Below are positions 17,982 through 25,707 of a stretch of DNA of 64,000 nt, one piece after another (the stretch's first letter is position 1; the number at the start of each line of letters is the position of its first letter). Source of the stretch: Nonomuraea aurantiaca (GTDB lineage: Bacteria > Actinomycetota > Actinomycetes > Streptosporangiales > Streptosporangiaceae). Location: NCBI RefSeq assembly GCF_020215705.1, contig NZ_JAIWNB010000001.1, positions 682,001 through 746,000 on the forward strand. Reading direction: 5' to 3'. The translations under genes were made by a program, and so were the position numbers. The notes beneath the pieces are model-generated. The model ran no database searches and was not told the origin of the DNA. It saw only the letters and a program-made list of their open reading frames with translations.

Positions 17982-19325
17982 TCAGGACTGGGTCTGTGTC
18001 ACCAGGTCCCTGGCGTACTCGTCGTCGCTCTCCGCCAGCACGCGCTTGGCGCCCTGCTCGGCCCGCGGGTCGCCCCGCTCGGCGAGCCCGCGCGTGGCCT
18101 CCGCCACCGTACGGAAGTCGGCGTCGTCGAGGCGGTCGGCGAGCGCCTCGCGGATCTGCGGCGTGTCGGCCTTGAGCGAGGCCAGCCCGGCCGTGGCCCA
18201 GTCGCGGACCTCCGCCTCGTCGTCCCGCGTCATGCCGATCAGCAGCGCCAGCCCCTCCTCGTGGTCCGGCGGCAGCACGTCGGCCAGCGCGATCGCGTCG
18301 GTCATGGTGCGCCGGTGATCCGGACGGCCGATGATGTCGAGCACCTGCGGCAGCGCCCGGGGGTCGCCCTGATGGCCGAGCGCCGCCAGCACCGAGCGGA
18401 GGACCTGCGGGTTGCCCTCGGTGGTGGCCATCTTCTGCAGCAGCGGCAGCGTCTGCTCAAGGTAGGGCTTGGCGTCGTCGGCGAACCCGAACTGGGCGAT
18501 CGCGTCGACGCCGAACTCCCGCTCCCTGGCGTCCTCACTCACGCACAGCCCGGCCAGCACCTCGTACGTCTCGTCGTCGGCCCGCTTGCCCAGCGAGTCG
18601 GCGACGATCCACCACGTCTCGGCGTCCTCGTCGGTGTCGCGGTGCGCCAGGGCCCGTGCCACGAGCTGGTCGGCCGGCGTGTAGACGCCCGTGGCGTCCT
18701 CCAGCAGCGTCGCGATGGCGGCGTGGCCGCGCTGCGCCTGCACCTGCTCGGTCTGCTCGCCGTCAGGGGAGCGCCCGGCCACGGTGACGAGCTCGGTGCC
18801 GTCCTTGGCGAACTGGCGCGCCACGACGTACTCCCAGTCGTCCTGGCCGATCTGGTCGAGCAGCGCGCTCTCCAGATGCACGCCCACCCAGTCGACGGCG
18901 ATCTCGAGCGGGCTGTCGCCGTCTCCGTCGTACTTGCCGGCGTCGGCTCCGCTGTCCAGCAGCAGTTGTACGACGCCCAGGGCGCCGCGCCTGGCCGCCA
19001 GCGTGAGCGGGGTGTCGCCCACGTCGTTGGCGGCGTCGATCTCGGCCCCCGCCTCGACGAGCAGCTCGGCCGTCTCGGTGTGCCCCTTGGCCGCGGCCCA
19101 GAGCAGCGCGGTCCAGCCGCCGCTCTCCCGGCCGTTGACGTCGGCCCCGGCGGCCAGCAGCAGGCCCGCGACCTCGGCCCGGTCCCAGGCGGCCGCCGCG
19201 CAGAGCGGCAACCCGTCTTCCTCGCCCGCGCTGACCTGGTTGGGGTCGGTGCCACCGGCGAGCAGCTCGCTCACCTTCTCCGACTCGCCGTTCAACGCGG
19301 CCCGGTAGAGCTGTTCCTCATGCAT
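17982..19325 (-). CDS. Ankyrin-repeat plus HEAT-like-repeat protein
   Basis: A 447-residue protein. Residues 1-150 contain about four ankyrin repeats (for example GWTALLWAAAKGHTETAELLVEAGAEID, cut here to GWTALLWAAAKGHTETAELL, and GDTPLTLAARRGALGVVQLL). Residues about 220-447 show HEAT-like helical pairs (VLRSVLAALGHQGDPRALPQ, EAEVRDWATAGLASL, DFRTVAEATRGLAERGDPRA). Both parts are interaction scaffolds. There is no signal peptide or membrane segment. The protein is acidic and probably cytoplasmic. The combination occurs sporadically in actinomycetes, and its partner is unknown. It is divergent from the DUF1707 gene at 19456. Confidence 0.85.
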   Translation of the reverse strand: MHEEQLYRAALNGESEKVSELLAGGTDPNQVSAGEEDGLPLCAAAAWDRAEVAGLLLAAGADVNGRESGGWTALLWAAAKGHTETAELLVEAGAEIDAANDVGDTPLTLAARRGALGVVQLLLDSGADAGKYDGDGDSPLEIAVDWVGVHLESALLDQIGQDDWEYVVARQFAKDGTELVTVAGRSPDGEQTEQVQAQRGHAAIATLLEDATGVYTPADQLVARALAHRDTDEDAETWWIVADSLGKRADDETYEVLAGLCVSEDAREREFGVDAIAQFGFADDAKPYLEQTLPLLQKMATTEGNPQVLRSVLAALGHQGDPRALPQVLDIIGRPDHRRTMTDAIALADVLPPDHEEGLALLIGMTRDDEAEVRDWATAGLASLKADTPQIREALADRLDDADFRTVAEATRGLAERGDPRAEQGAKRVLAESDDEYARDLVTQTQS

Positions 19326-19455
19326 GACTGGACCCTAGCTTGGATCGGCCTCCGGCCGTGTCAGCCCCTCGGGCACGTGAGGTGAGCGGTTCGGAGTATG
19401 ACTGTTCCTTCTCCGGAAGGATCCCGATCACCGCGAAACGCGATATGTTGCGAGT

Positions 19456-20160
19456 ATGACTGACCCCGGCGAGGTTAGGGCCTCGGACGCCGAACGTGAA
19501 GCCGTCGTGGAGCAGCTCCGCGTGGCCTCGGTCGACGGGCGGCTGACGCTCGTCGAGCTGACCGACCGCACGGAGGCCGCCTACACCGCCTCCACACACG
19601 CCGAGCTGGCCCTGCTCGTCCAGGACCTGCCCGCCTCGGGGGCCGCGCCCGTGCCGCCGGTTCGCCAGGAAGGTCCCACGCGCAAGCGGCGCTGGTTCGT
19701 CGGCGTCATGGGCGACTCCAAGCGGCGTGGCACCTGGCGGATCGACCAGGAGCTGGGCGCGGTCGCCGTGATGGGCGACGTGCTGCTCGACCTGCGCGAG
19801 GCCGAGGTCCGCACGAACCTGGTCGACATCATGGCCGTCTCGGTGATGGGCGACGTGAAGATCATCGTCCCCGACGGCGTCAACGTGGACCTCGACGGCA
19901 TGGCCATCATGGGCGACAAGCGGGTCGACGTCCTGGAAGCGGCGCCGGGCACCAACGCGCCGGTCATCCGGGTGCACGCGTACGCGGTCATGGGCGACGT
20001 GAAGGTGATCGGCGACTCCCAGGCGCAGCCGCTGCAGCGCGGCCTGGCGGCGTGGCGCGAGCAGTGGCGCAAGCTGCACGGCGACGAGTGGCGCAGCATG
20101 CGCAGGCAGCTCCGTGAGGATCATCGCAGCATCCGCCGCGATCTGCGCCGGGGCTACTGA
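19456..20160 (+). CDS. DUF1707 protein with LiaF-like C-terminal beta-helix
   Basis: A 234-residue protein. Residues 5-60 are the DUF1707 helical domain (VRASDAEREAVVEQLRVASV, then RLTLVELTDRTEAAYTA). After a linker comes a region with four repeats of the form (A/V)VMGD (residues about 83, 103, 129, 179), characteristic of the LiaF/DUF2154 cell-wall-active-antibiotic-response fold. The C-terminal 45 residues are basic and Trp/Arg-rich (WREQWRKLHGDEWRSMRRQL) and could contact membrane or nucleic acid. There is no transmembrane helix. The family is linked to envelope-stress sensing, but function here is inference. Confidence 0.85.
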   Translation: MTDPGEVRASDAEREAVVEQLRVASVDGRLTLVELTDRTEAAYTASTHAELALLVQDLPASGAAPVPPVRQEGPTRKRRWFVGVMGDSKRRGTWRIDQELGAVAVMGDVLLDLREAEVRTNLVDIMAVSVMGDVKIIVPDGVNVDLDGMAIMGDKRVDVLEAAPGTNAPVIRVHAYAVMGDVKVIGDSQAQPLQRGLAAWREQWRKLHGDEWRSMRRQLREDHRSIRRDLRRGY

Positions 20161-20165
20161 CGCGC

Positions 20166-20591
20166 TCAGGAACCCATCGCCGCCATCAGCGGCAGCGGGT
20201 TGATGTAGTCGCGATAGTGCACGATGAGTCCGTCACGCACCCGGATCACGGCGATGACCCGCTGGGTGAACGGCGCCCCGGTGGCGGCGACGTGACCATG
20301 GACGGTGTACTCGACGATGACCACCTCGGGATCGGCCGTCTCGTGGATCACCACATCGGCGTGCGTCTCGAACTCGATCAGCCGCCCACCCGTGGCCAGG
20401 AACGCACGGATCTCGTCCCGTCCGTTGAGGGTCTCCGGGACGCCCTCGGGACGGTAGGGCCACTCGATGACCCCGTTGGGGGCCATCAACGCCACGAACC
20501 CCTCCATGTCCGCCGCCAGGCTCGTCTCCAGCACCCGCTCGGCCACCTCACGTGCGTTCACGGCCACCTCATTCGTTGAACGTGTGTTCAT
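20166..20591 (-). CDS. NTF2-like/SnoaL-fold protein
   Basis: A 141-residue protein from the ATG at 20591. The fold is recognised from an N-terminal helical part (VAERVLETSLAADMEGFVALMAPNG, in parts: ERVLETSLAADMEGFVALMA) followed by beta strands (VIEWPYRPEGVP, LIEFETHADVVI, VVIVEYTVHGHVA, QRVIAVIRVRDGLIVHYRDY). NTF2-like proteins include isomerases and small-molecule binding proteins. It is divergent from the TetR gene at 20646 and its start lies within the proposed operator, so it is a likely target of that regulator. Confidence 0.82.
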   Translation of the reverse strand: MNTRSTNEVAVNAREVAERVLETSLAADMEGFVALMAPNGVIEWPYRPEGVPETLNGRDEIRAFLATGGRLIEFETHADVVIHETADPEVVIVEYTVHGHVAATGAPFTQRVIAVIRVRDGLIVHYRDYINPLPLMAAMGS

Positions 20592-20596
20592 TGAAC
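20577..20596. promoter_or_regulatory. Candidate TetR operator
   Basis: TGAAC (20577-20581), GTTCA (20586-20590) and TGAAC (20592-20596) form two overlapping inverted repeats that share the middle arm. They cover the start codon of the NTF2-like gene and lie 50 bp upstream of the divergent TetR gene. Location and symmetry fit an autoregulated TetR operator. Confidence 0.55.
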
Positions 20597-20645
20597 AACC
20601 GTAGAACGAATCCGGTGATTCAGTCAACGCCCGTACAATGAATCG

Positions 20646-21206
20646 GTGTCCGACGAGCAGCCGCGCCGCACCCGAGCCGAGCAGCGCCGGGAGAGCGAGG
20701 CCCGCATCCTCGCCGCCGCCCGTGCCACCTTCGCCGAGCTCGGATACGAGCGCACGACGATCCGCAACGTGGCCTCCGCCGCAGGGGTCAACGCGGGGCT
20801 GGTGATGCACTACTTCGGCAGCAAGGAAGAGCTGTTCTCGCGTGCGGCCAAGCTGCCGGAGGAGGAACTGCCGGTGGGGCATCCGGCGGAGGCGCTGCTC
20901 ACCTCGCTGCGCCGGCGGCTCGACGACGAACCGGTCGCCTCGCTCGTCGTGCTGCGTTCCGTGCTCACGCACGCGGAGGCGTCGGGGGAGTTCCGGGCGG
21001 CGGCGGCGACCTGGCTCGACCGGATGAGCGAGGCCATCCCGGCCGCCGACGCCGGGCTGCGGGCGGCGCTGATCAGCGCGATCATCAACGGGGTGGTGAT
21101 CGATCGTTACCTGCTCAAGCTGAGCTCCCTGGCGGACGCGCCCGCCGACGACGTCATCGCCCTGCTGCGGCCGTGCTTCGAGAGTTTGGCGGGCGAGACG
21201 GGCTGA
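20646..21206 (+). CDS. TetR-family transcriptional regulator
   Basis: A 186-residue protein from the GTG at 20646. The N-terminal helix-turn-helix is clear: RRESEARILAAARATFAELG, then YERTTIRNVASAAGVNAGLVMHYFGSKEELF (in parts: TTIRNVASAAGVNAG, LVMHYFGSKEELF). The C-terminal ligand domain resembles the TetR_C family ending in VIDRYLLKLSSLADAP. It probably represses itself and the divergent NTF2-like gene. A methyltransferase gene follows 25 bp downstream on the same strand. Confidence 0.92.
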   Translation: MSDEQPRRTRAEQRRESEARILAAARATFAELGYERTTIRNVASAAGVNAGLVMHYFGSKEELFSRAAKLPEEELPVGHPAEALLTSLRRRLDDEPVASLVVLRSVLTHAEASGEFRAAAATWLDRMSEAIPAADAGLRAALISAIINGVVIDRYLLKLSSLADAPADDVIALLRPCFESLAGETG

Positions 21207-21231
21207 CCTTTCACCGCTAATGTCCTCGGCT

Positions 21232-21879
21232 ATGGATGAACCCACCTACCTGACTACGACCCGGACGGGCTACGACGCCATCGCCGTCGACTTCACCGAG
21301 CACTTCAAGGCCGAACTGCAGGCCAGGACGTGGGAACGGACGTTTCTCGCGGCGTTCGCCGAGTTCGTGCAGGCCGATGGTGGCGGCGTGGTCGCCGATG
21401 TCGGGTGCGGCGCCGGGCGGGTGACGGGGCACCTGCACGAGCTCGGGTTGGACGTCTTCGGCATCGACCTGTCGCCGGGGATGCTCGCGCTGGCCCGGCG
21501 GGACAATCCGGGGCTGCGGTTCGAAGAGGGCGCGATGGCCGAGCTGGACCTGAAGGACGGCGATCTCGCCGGCCTCGTCGCCTGGTACTCCATCATTCAC
21601 ACGCCGCCGGAGTCGTTGCCGGCGGTGTTCGCGGAGTTCCACCGGGTACTGGCGCCGGGCGGGCACCTGGCGGTGGCCTTCCAGGTCGGCGACGGGATCA
21701 TGCACTACGACGAGGCGTTCGGTCACACGGTGTCGCTCGACTTCCACCGGGGATCGCCCGAGCGGATCGTCGACATGCTGACCGAGGCCGGGTTCGTCAT
21801 GCACGCCACGCTGCTGCGCGAGGCCTACGAGACCGAACCGACCCCGCAGGCCCACCTCCTGGCCCGCAAACCGCGGTAG
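21232..21879 (+). CDS. Class I SAM-dependent methyltransferase
   Basis: About 215 residues. The SAM-binding motif I is VVADVGCGAGRVTGHL, motif II-like acidic loop is VFGIDLSPGMLALAR, and post-motif blocks are LAGLVAWYSIIHTPPESLP and VLAPGGHLAVAFQVG. This is the Methyltransf_11/25 type that acts on small molecules. Two in-frame ATGs at 21220 and 21232 are possible; neither has a clear ribosome binding site, and 21232 gives the more usual N-terminus. It may be co-transcribed with the TetR gene upstream. The substrate is unknown. Confidence 0.88.
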   Translation: MDEPTYLTTTRTGYDAIAVDFTEHFKAELQARTWERTFLAAFAEFVQADGGGVVADVGCGAGRVTGHLHELGLDVFGIDLSPGMLALARRDNPGLRFEEGAMAELDLKDGDLAGLVAWYSIIHTPPESLPAVFAEFHRVLAPGGHLAVAFQVGDGIMHYDEAFGHTVSLDFHRGSPERIVDMLTEAGFVMHATLLREAYETEPTPQAHLLARKPR

Positions 21880-21898
21880 AAGGGCCGGGCCCGCACGT

Positions 21899-22735
21899 CT
21901 ACGAGGCCGCCGCACCGGCCGGGGCGCGGGCGGCGGTCGCGTAGCGCTCCAGCAGGACCTCGGCCAGTTCGGGGGCCGGGCCGAGCACGTCGGCGACCAC
22001 GTCGGCGCCTGCCGCCAGGGTGCTCCGCCGCACCTTGTCGGCGAAATAACCGGGCGCCAGCAGGTAGGGCGCGACGGCCACCCGGGGCGCGCCCGCCTCA
22101 CGTAGGAGCGCCACCGCCTGCGCGGGCGTCGGCTCGGCCGCCGACGCGTACGCCGCCGTCACCGCCCACCACCCGCCGGGGGTACGCGGGCCCGCCGACA
22201 GCCCTCGCGGGAAGCACGTCGCCCGTGACCAGGAGCGCGCCATCCCGGCGACCACCGCGTTGGCCCGCGGATCGCTCGAACCCGCCGACACGAGCACGAC
22301 CGCCGTGTCCGGATCGCCCGCCGCCACCCCGGCCTCCGCCAGCCGCCGTTCGAGCGTCGCCAGGAGCAGCGGGTGCGGTCCCAGCGTCGCGCCGTAGCGC
22401 ACGCGCAGCCGCGGGTCACGCGCCCGGGCCTCGTTGAGCGCCGCGGGAAGGTCCACCCGGCTGTGGTAGGCCTCGGTGAGCAGCAGCGGCAGCACCACGG
22501 CCGCGTCCAGCCCGCTCAGCGCCTGCCCCAGGGACGGGGTCGCGTGGTCGAGGTACGCCGTGCGCACCGGCAGTCCGGGCCGGGCCAGCCGTACCTCGTC
22601 GAGCAGGGCTTCCACGGTCGCGGCGGCGCGCGGATCGCGAGACCCGTGCGCCACCGCGACCAGCGGCACGTCCCGGCCCGTCCCGTCTGCCAACGGGACG
22701 GGCCACAAGCTGGGGGTTACAGGTGAATGCCGCAT
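21899..22735 (-). CDS. Sirohydrochlorin chelatase (CbiX/SirB-like)
   Basis: A 278-residue protein from the ATG at 22735 with GGAAGG 6 nt upstream; it overlaps the cysH stop by 19 nt. Two CbiX-like halves are seen. The first has VAVAHGSRDPRAAATVEALL with the conserved active-site His and VVLPLLLTEAYHSRVDLP. The second has VLVSAGSSDPRANAVVAGMA and VAVAPYLLAPGYFADKV. It inserts iron into sirohydrochlorin, giving the siroheme needed by the sulfite reductase encoded at the start of this operon. The second-half histidine is not obvious, as is common in this family. Confidence 0.9.
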   Translation of the reverse strand: MRHSPVTPSLWPVPLADGTGRDVPLVAVAHGSRDPRAAATVEALLDEVRLARPGLPVRTAYLDHATPSLGQALSGLDAAVVLPLLLTEAYHSRVDLPAALNEARARDPRLRVRYGATLGPHPLLLATLERRLAEAGVAAGDPDTAVVLVSAGSSDPRANAVVAGMARSWSRATCFPRGLSAGPRTPGGWWAVTAAYASAAEPTPAQAVALLREAGAPRVAVAPYLLAPGYFADKVRRSTLAAGADVVADVLGPAPELAEVLLERYATAARAPAGAAAS

Positions 22736-23445
22736 TCGACCTTCCCCAGCCCCGCCCAGCGGCCGCTGCGCGGGTCCTCGCCCTCCGCGACCTGCCGGGT
22801 GCAGGGGGCGCAGCCGATCGAGGGGTAGTTGTCATAGTGCAACGGGTTGATCAGCACCCCGTTGTCGGCCATGTAGTTGTCGACCTCGTCCTGGGTCCAC
22901 CTGGCGATCGGGTTGACCTTGACCATCTGCCGTTTGGCGTCCCACTCCACGACCTTGGTGTCGGCGCGGGTGCTCGCCTCGTCGCGGCGGATGCCCGAGA
23001 TCCACGCCAGGTACGGTTCGAGCGCCCGGTTGAGCGGCTCCACCTTGCGCAGGTAGCAGCACAGGTCGGGATTGCGGCCGAACAGGCGCGGCCCGAGCTC
23101 GCGTTCCTGCTCCTCCACCGTGCGCGACGGCTGCACATTGATCACATTGACGTCATAGACCTGCTGGACCGCGTCACGGGTGCCGATCGTCTCGGCGAAA
23201 TGGAAGCCGGTGTCGATGAACAACACGTCCACCCCGGGCTTGACCCGGCTGACCAGGTCGATGAGCAGGGCGTCGCTCATCGAGGAGGTCAGGCACAGCC
23301 GGTCGCCGAACGTCGCCGCCGCCCATCGGATGATCTCGCGGGCGGACGCGTCCTCCAGGAAGACGGCGGCGGACTCGACGATGTCCTGCAGGTCGAGCGC
23401 GCCGCGTTGCTCTCTTAAACCGACCTCGATGTCGACGAGTGTCAT
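22717..23445 (-). CDS. cysH: APS/PAPS reductase (CysH)
   Basis: A 242-residue protein. The four cysteines of the 4Fe-4S cluster are C129-C130 in LCCYLRKVEPL and C212/C215 in GCAPCTR. The catalytic C-terminal cysteine is C238 in VECGIHL. The cluster-bearing form typically reduces adenylyl sulfate (APS) with thioredoxin to sulfite, the step before sulfite reductase. The substrate loop CLTSSMSDALLIDL and FIDTGFHFAET are also conserved. Its ATG overlaps the stop of the upstream zinc-ribbon gene by 4 nt, and it overlaps the chelatase start, so all four operon genes are tightly coupled. Confidence 0.95.
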   Translation of the reverse strand: MTLVDIEVGLREQRGALDLQDIVESAAVFLEDASAREIIRWAAATFGDRLCLTSSMSDALLIDLVSRVKPGVDVLFIDTGFHFAETIGTRDAVQQVYDVNVINVQPSRTVEEQERELGPRLFGRNPDLCCYLRKVEPLNRALEPYLAWISGIRRDEASTRADTKVVEWDAKRQMVKVNPIARWTQDEVDNYMADNGVLINPLHYDNYPSIGCAPCTRQVAEGEDPRSGRWAGLGKVECGIHL

Positions 23446-23612
23446 ATCTTCACTCCGATTCCAAGAAACTTCAGCTTGAAGGCGCGGGCGCAGGACCGGC
23501 AGTACCAGCCGCCGTGCGCCGCGGGGTCGGGCGCGTCGGGATCGCCCTCGTAGGGTTCGAGGTCCTCGTCGCCGCAGTAGGGGCAGTGGAAGGGGACGGC
23601 TCGCGTGGTCAT
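23442..23612 (-). CDS. Small zinc-ribbon protein in the sulfur operon
   Basis: A 56-residue protein that overlaps the sulfite reductase stop by 4 nt at its start and the cysH start by 4 nt at its end. It has two CxxC knuckles: FHCPYCGDED and WYCRSCARAF, separated by an acidic, Pro-rich linker. This is the geometry of a rubredoxin-like zinc ribbon. The position between sulfite reductase and CysH with coupling on both sides argues for a role in the same process, such as electron transfer or assembly. That role is inference; the family has no name that I can give. Confidence 0.82.
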   Translation of the reverse strand: MTTRAVPFHCPYCGDEDLEPYEGDPDAPDPAAHGGWYCRSCARAFKLKFLGIGVKI

Positions 23613-25282
23613 CGCAGGTCCGCCTCGTCCGCTCGCTGCACCCAGTCGGCGAAGGCCTCGCCTTCCTTCTTCTGGGCGTCGTAGTGCGTCACGACCCGCT
23701 CGACGTAGTCCGGCAGGGCCTCGGCGGTGGTCTTGAGTCCGCGTACCTTCCTGCCGAAGCCGGGGTTGACGCCCATCGAGCCGCCCAGGTGGATCTGGTA
23801 GCCCTCGACCTGCTCCCCGTGCTCGTCCACGACGAGCTGGCCCTTGAGGCCGATGTCGGCGACCTGGATGCGCGCGCAGGAGTTGGGGCAGCCGTTGACG
23901 TTGATGGTGAGCGGCTCGGCGAAGTCGGGCAGGCGCCGCTCCAGCTCGTCGATGAGGTTGGCGGCGGTGGCCTTGGTCTCGACGATGGCCAGCTTGCAGT
24001 ACTCGATGCCGGTGCAGGCCATCGTCTGGCGGCGGAACGTCGACGGGTTGACCTGGAGGTCGTTCGCCTCCAGCTCGGCGACCAGGGAGTCGACCCGGTC
24101 CGGCGCGACATCGAGGATGACCATCTTCTGCTCGACCGTGGTGCGGACGCGGCCGGAGCCGTGCCGCTCGGCGACGTCGGCGATCACGTGCAGCTTGTCA
24201 CCGTCGAGGCGGCCGACCTTGGGCGCGAAGCCCACGTAGAAGTTGCCGTCCTTCTGCGGGTAGACCCCGACGTGGTCGCGGCGGGAGCCACGGGGCGCCT
24301 GGGGCGCGGGCCCGTCGGGCAGCGCCTCCTTGAGGTATTCGGTCTCCAGGACTTCCCGGAACTTCTCCACGCCCCAGTCGTTGACCAGGAACTTGATCCG
24401 CGCGCGGTGCCGCAGCCGCCGATATCCGTAATCACGAAATATCCCGATCACACCGGCCCAGACGTCGGCCACCTGCTCGGGCCGGACGAACACCCCGAGC
24501 CGCTTGGCGAACATCGGGTTGGTGGACAGCCCACCGCCGACCCACAGGTCGTAGCCCTTCTCCCCGCCGGGCAACTCGACACCCACGAACGCCACGTCGT
24601 TGATCTCGTGCACCGTGCAGTGCGACGGGCAGCCGCTCAGCGCCGACTTGAACTTGCGCGGCAGGTTGGAGTAGGCCGGGTCGCCGATGAACCGCTCGTT
24701 CAGCACGCGGATCTCGTCGGTCGCGTCCAGCACCTCGTCGGTGTCGATCCCGGCCAGCGGGCAACCCAGGATGACGCGCGGCGTGTCGCCACACGCCTCG
24801 GTGGTCGACAGCCCGACCGCTTCGAGCCGCGCCCAGATGTCGGGCACCGACTCGATCTCGATCCAGTGGAGCTGGACGTTCTGCCGGTCCGTCAGGTCGG
24901 CGGTGCCGCGGCCGTACTCGTTGGAGATCTCGGCGATGACCCGCAGCTGCGGGATGCTCAGCTGACCGCCGTCGATGCGCACCCGCAGCATGAAGTAGCG
25001 GTCGTCCAGCTCCTCGGGCTCCAGGATCGCGGTCTTGCCGCCGTCGATCCCGGGCTTGCGCTGGGTGTAGAGGCCGTACCAACGCATCCGGCCCCGCAGG
25101 TCAGCGGGGTCGATCGAGTCGAAACCACGCTTGGAGTAGATGTCGATGATGCGCTGGCGGACGTTGAGGCCGTCGTCGTTCTTCTTGTTCTCTTCATTCT
25201 TGTTCAGCGGCTCCCGGTAACCGAGAGCCCACTGGCCTTCGCCGCGCGGGCGTTTGTGATGCCGGCTGGCAGGGGTGCTCAT
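23609..25282 (-). CDS. sir: Ferredoxin-dependent sulfite reductase (SirA/NirA type)
   Basis: A 557-residue siroheme/4Fe-4S reductase. Two ferredoxin-like half domains and two haem-cluster domains are present. Blocks include YFMLRVRIDGGQLSIPQLR and ADLTDRQNVQLHWIEIE in the first half. The four cluster cysteines lie near the C-terminus: MACTGIEYCKLAIVETK and NGCPNSCARIQVADIG. It reduces sulfite to sulfide with six electrons. Nitrite reductase (NirA) is the main alternative, but the neighbours CysH and chelatase favour sulfite. A leader peptide with tandem Cys codons lies about 110 bp upstream, indicating control by cysteine supply. Confidence 0.93.
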   Translation of the reverse strand: MSTPASRHHKRPRGEGQWALGYREPLNKNEENKKNDDGLNVRQRIIDIYSKRGFDSIDPADLRGRMRWYGLYTQRKPGIDGGKTAILEPEELDDRYFMLRVRIDGGQLSIPQLRVIAEISNEYGRGTADLTDRQNVQLHWIEIESVPDIWARLEAVGLSTTEACGDTPRVILGCPLAGIDTDEVLDATDEIRVLNERFIGDPAYSNLPRKFKSALSGCPSHCTVHEINDVAFVGVELPGGEKGYDLWVGGGLSTNPMFAKRLGVFVRPEQVADVWAGVIGIFRDYGYRRLRHRARIKFLVNDWGVEKFREVLETEYLKEALPDGPAPQAPRGSRRDHVGVYPQKDGNFYVGFAPKVGRLDGDKLHVIADVAERHGSGRVRTTVEQKMVILDVAPDRVDSLVAELEANDLQVNPSTFRRQTMACTGIEYCKLAIVETKATAANLIDELERRLPDFAEPLTINVNGCPNSCARIQVADIGLKGQLVVDEHGEQVEGYQIHLGGSMGVNPGFGRKVRGLKTTAEALPDYVERVVTHYDAQKKEGEAFADWVQRADEADLR

Positions 25283-25390
25283 TGCGCGTCCTTCGGTTCA
25301 TGGGCGCGCGCAGGCTTCCTCCCGCCTCATCATTGAGGGCAGGGGTGAAGGAGGAGATTTGCGACGCGCGCAACGGAGAAAACGGGTGGG

Positions 25391-25459
25391 TTAACGGGCG
25401 TCGCAACAGATGGCACTGCGGACACGCTGAAGATCGACGTGTCGTCGACCGACAAGCAT
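25391..25459 (-). CDS. Cysteine-responsive leader peptide upstream of the sulfur operon
   Basis: A 22-codon frame from the ATG at 25459 to the TAA at 25391-25393. It encodes MLVGRRHVDLQRVRSAICCD plus AR. The core RRHVDLxRVxSAxC matches the short actinobacterial proteins often annotated as putative leader peptides in front of sulfur-assimilation and cysteine genes. Two consecutive Cys codons (TGT TGC) sit four codons before the end, the expected sensor in ribosome-mediated attenuation. It lies 108 bp upstream of the sulfite reductase ATG, with room for alternative RNA structures. It has no strong Shine-Dalgarno sequence and may be leaderless. Confidence 0.8.
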   Translation of the reverse strand: MLVGRRHVDLQRVRSAICCDAR

Positions 25460-25535
25460 GGGGTCCGCTGGCATAGTTCGAAGATACGCTAGGTATCCGG
25501 TATGTCCAAGACTGGGTCCAGACTGTGGACGCTGA

Positions 25536-25661
25536 TCACCCCTGACGGGGCCAGTCCAGGTCCGACTCGGCCGGCTCCTCCGCCTGCTGGTGCTGGCAAT
25601 CGCACCAGGACCCGCCGCGACACTCCTCGTGGCGTTTTTCCTTGCACTTCTCGCAGATCAC
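25536..25661 (-). CDS. 41-residue Cys-rich protein
   Basis: From the GTG at 25661 (GAGGA about 10 nt upstream) the frame encodes a short acidic protein with VICEKCKEKRHEECRGGSWC and DCQHQQ. The pattern CxxC...C...CxCxH would suit one zinc ion. Similar very short proteins are conserved in actinomycetes. The start region overlaps the promoter zone of the divergent gene at 25708. I have no functional assignment. Confidence 0.65.
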   Translation of the reverse strand: MICEKCKEKRHEECRGGSWCDCQHQQAEEPAESDLDWPRQG

Positions 25662-25707
25662 CCTCGCATTATTCCTCGTAGAACCTTGTTCGGTTAGGCT
25701 GGCGCCC

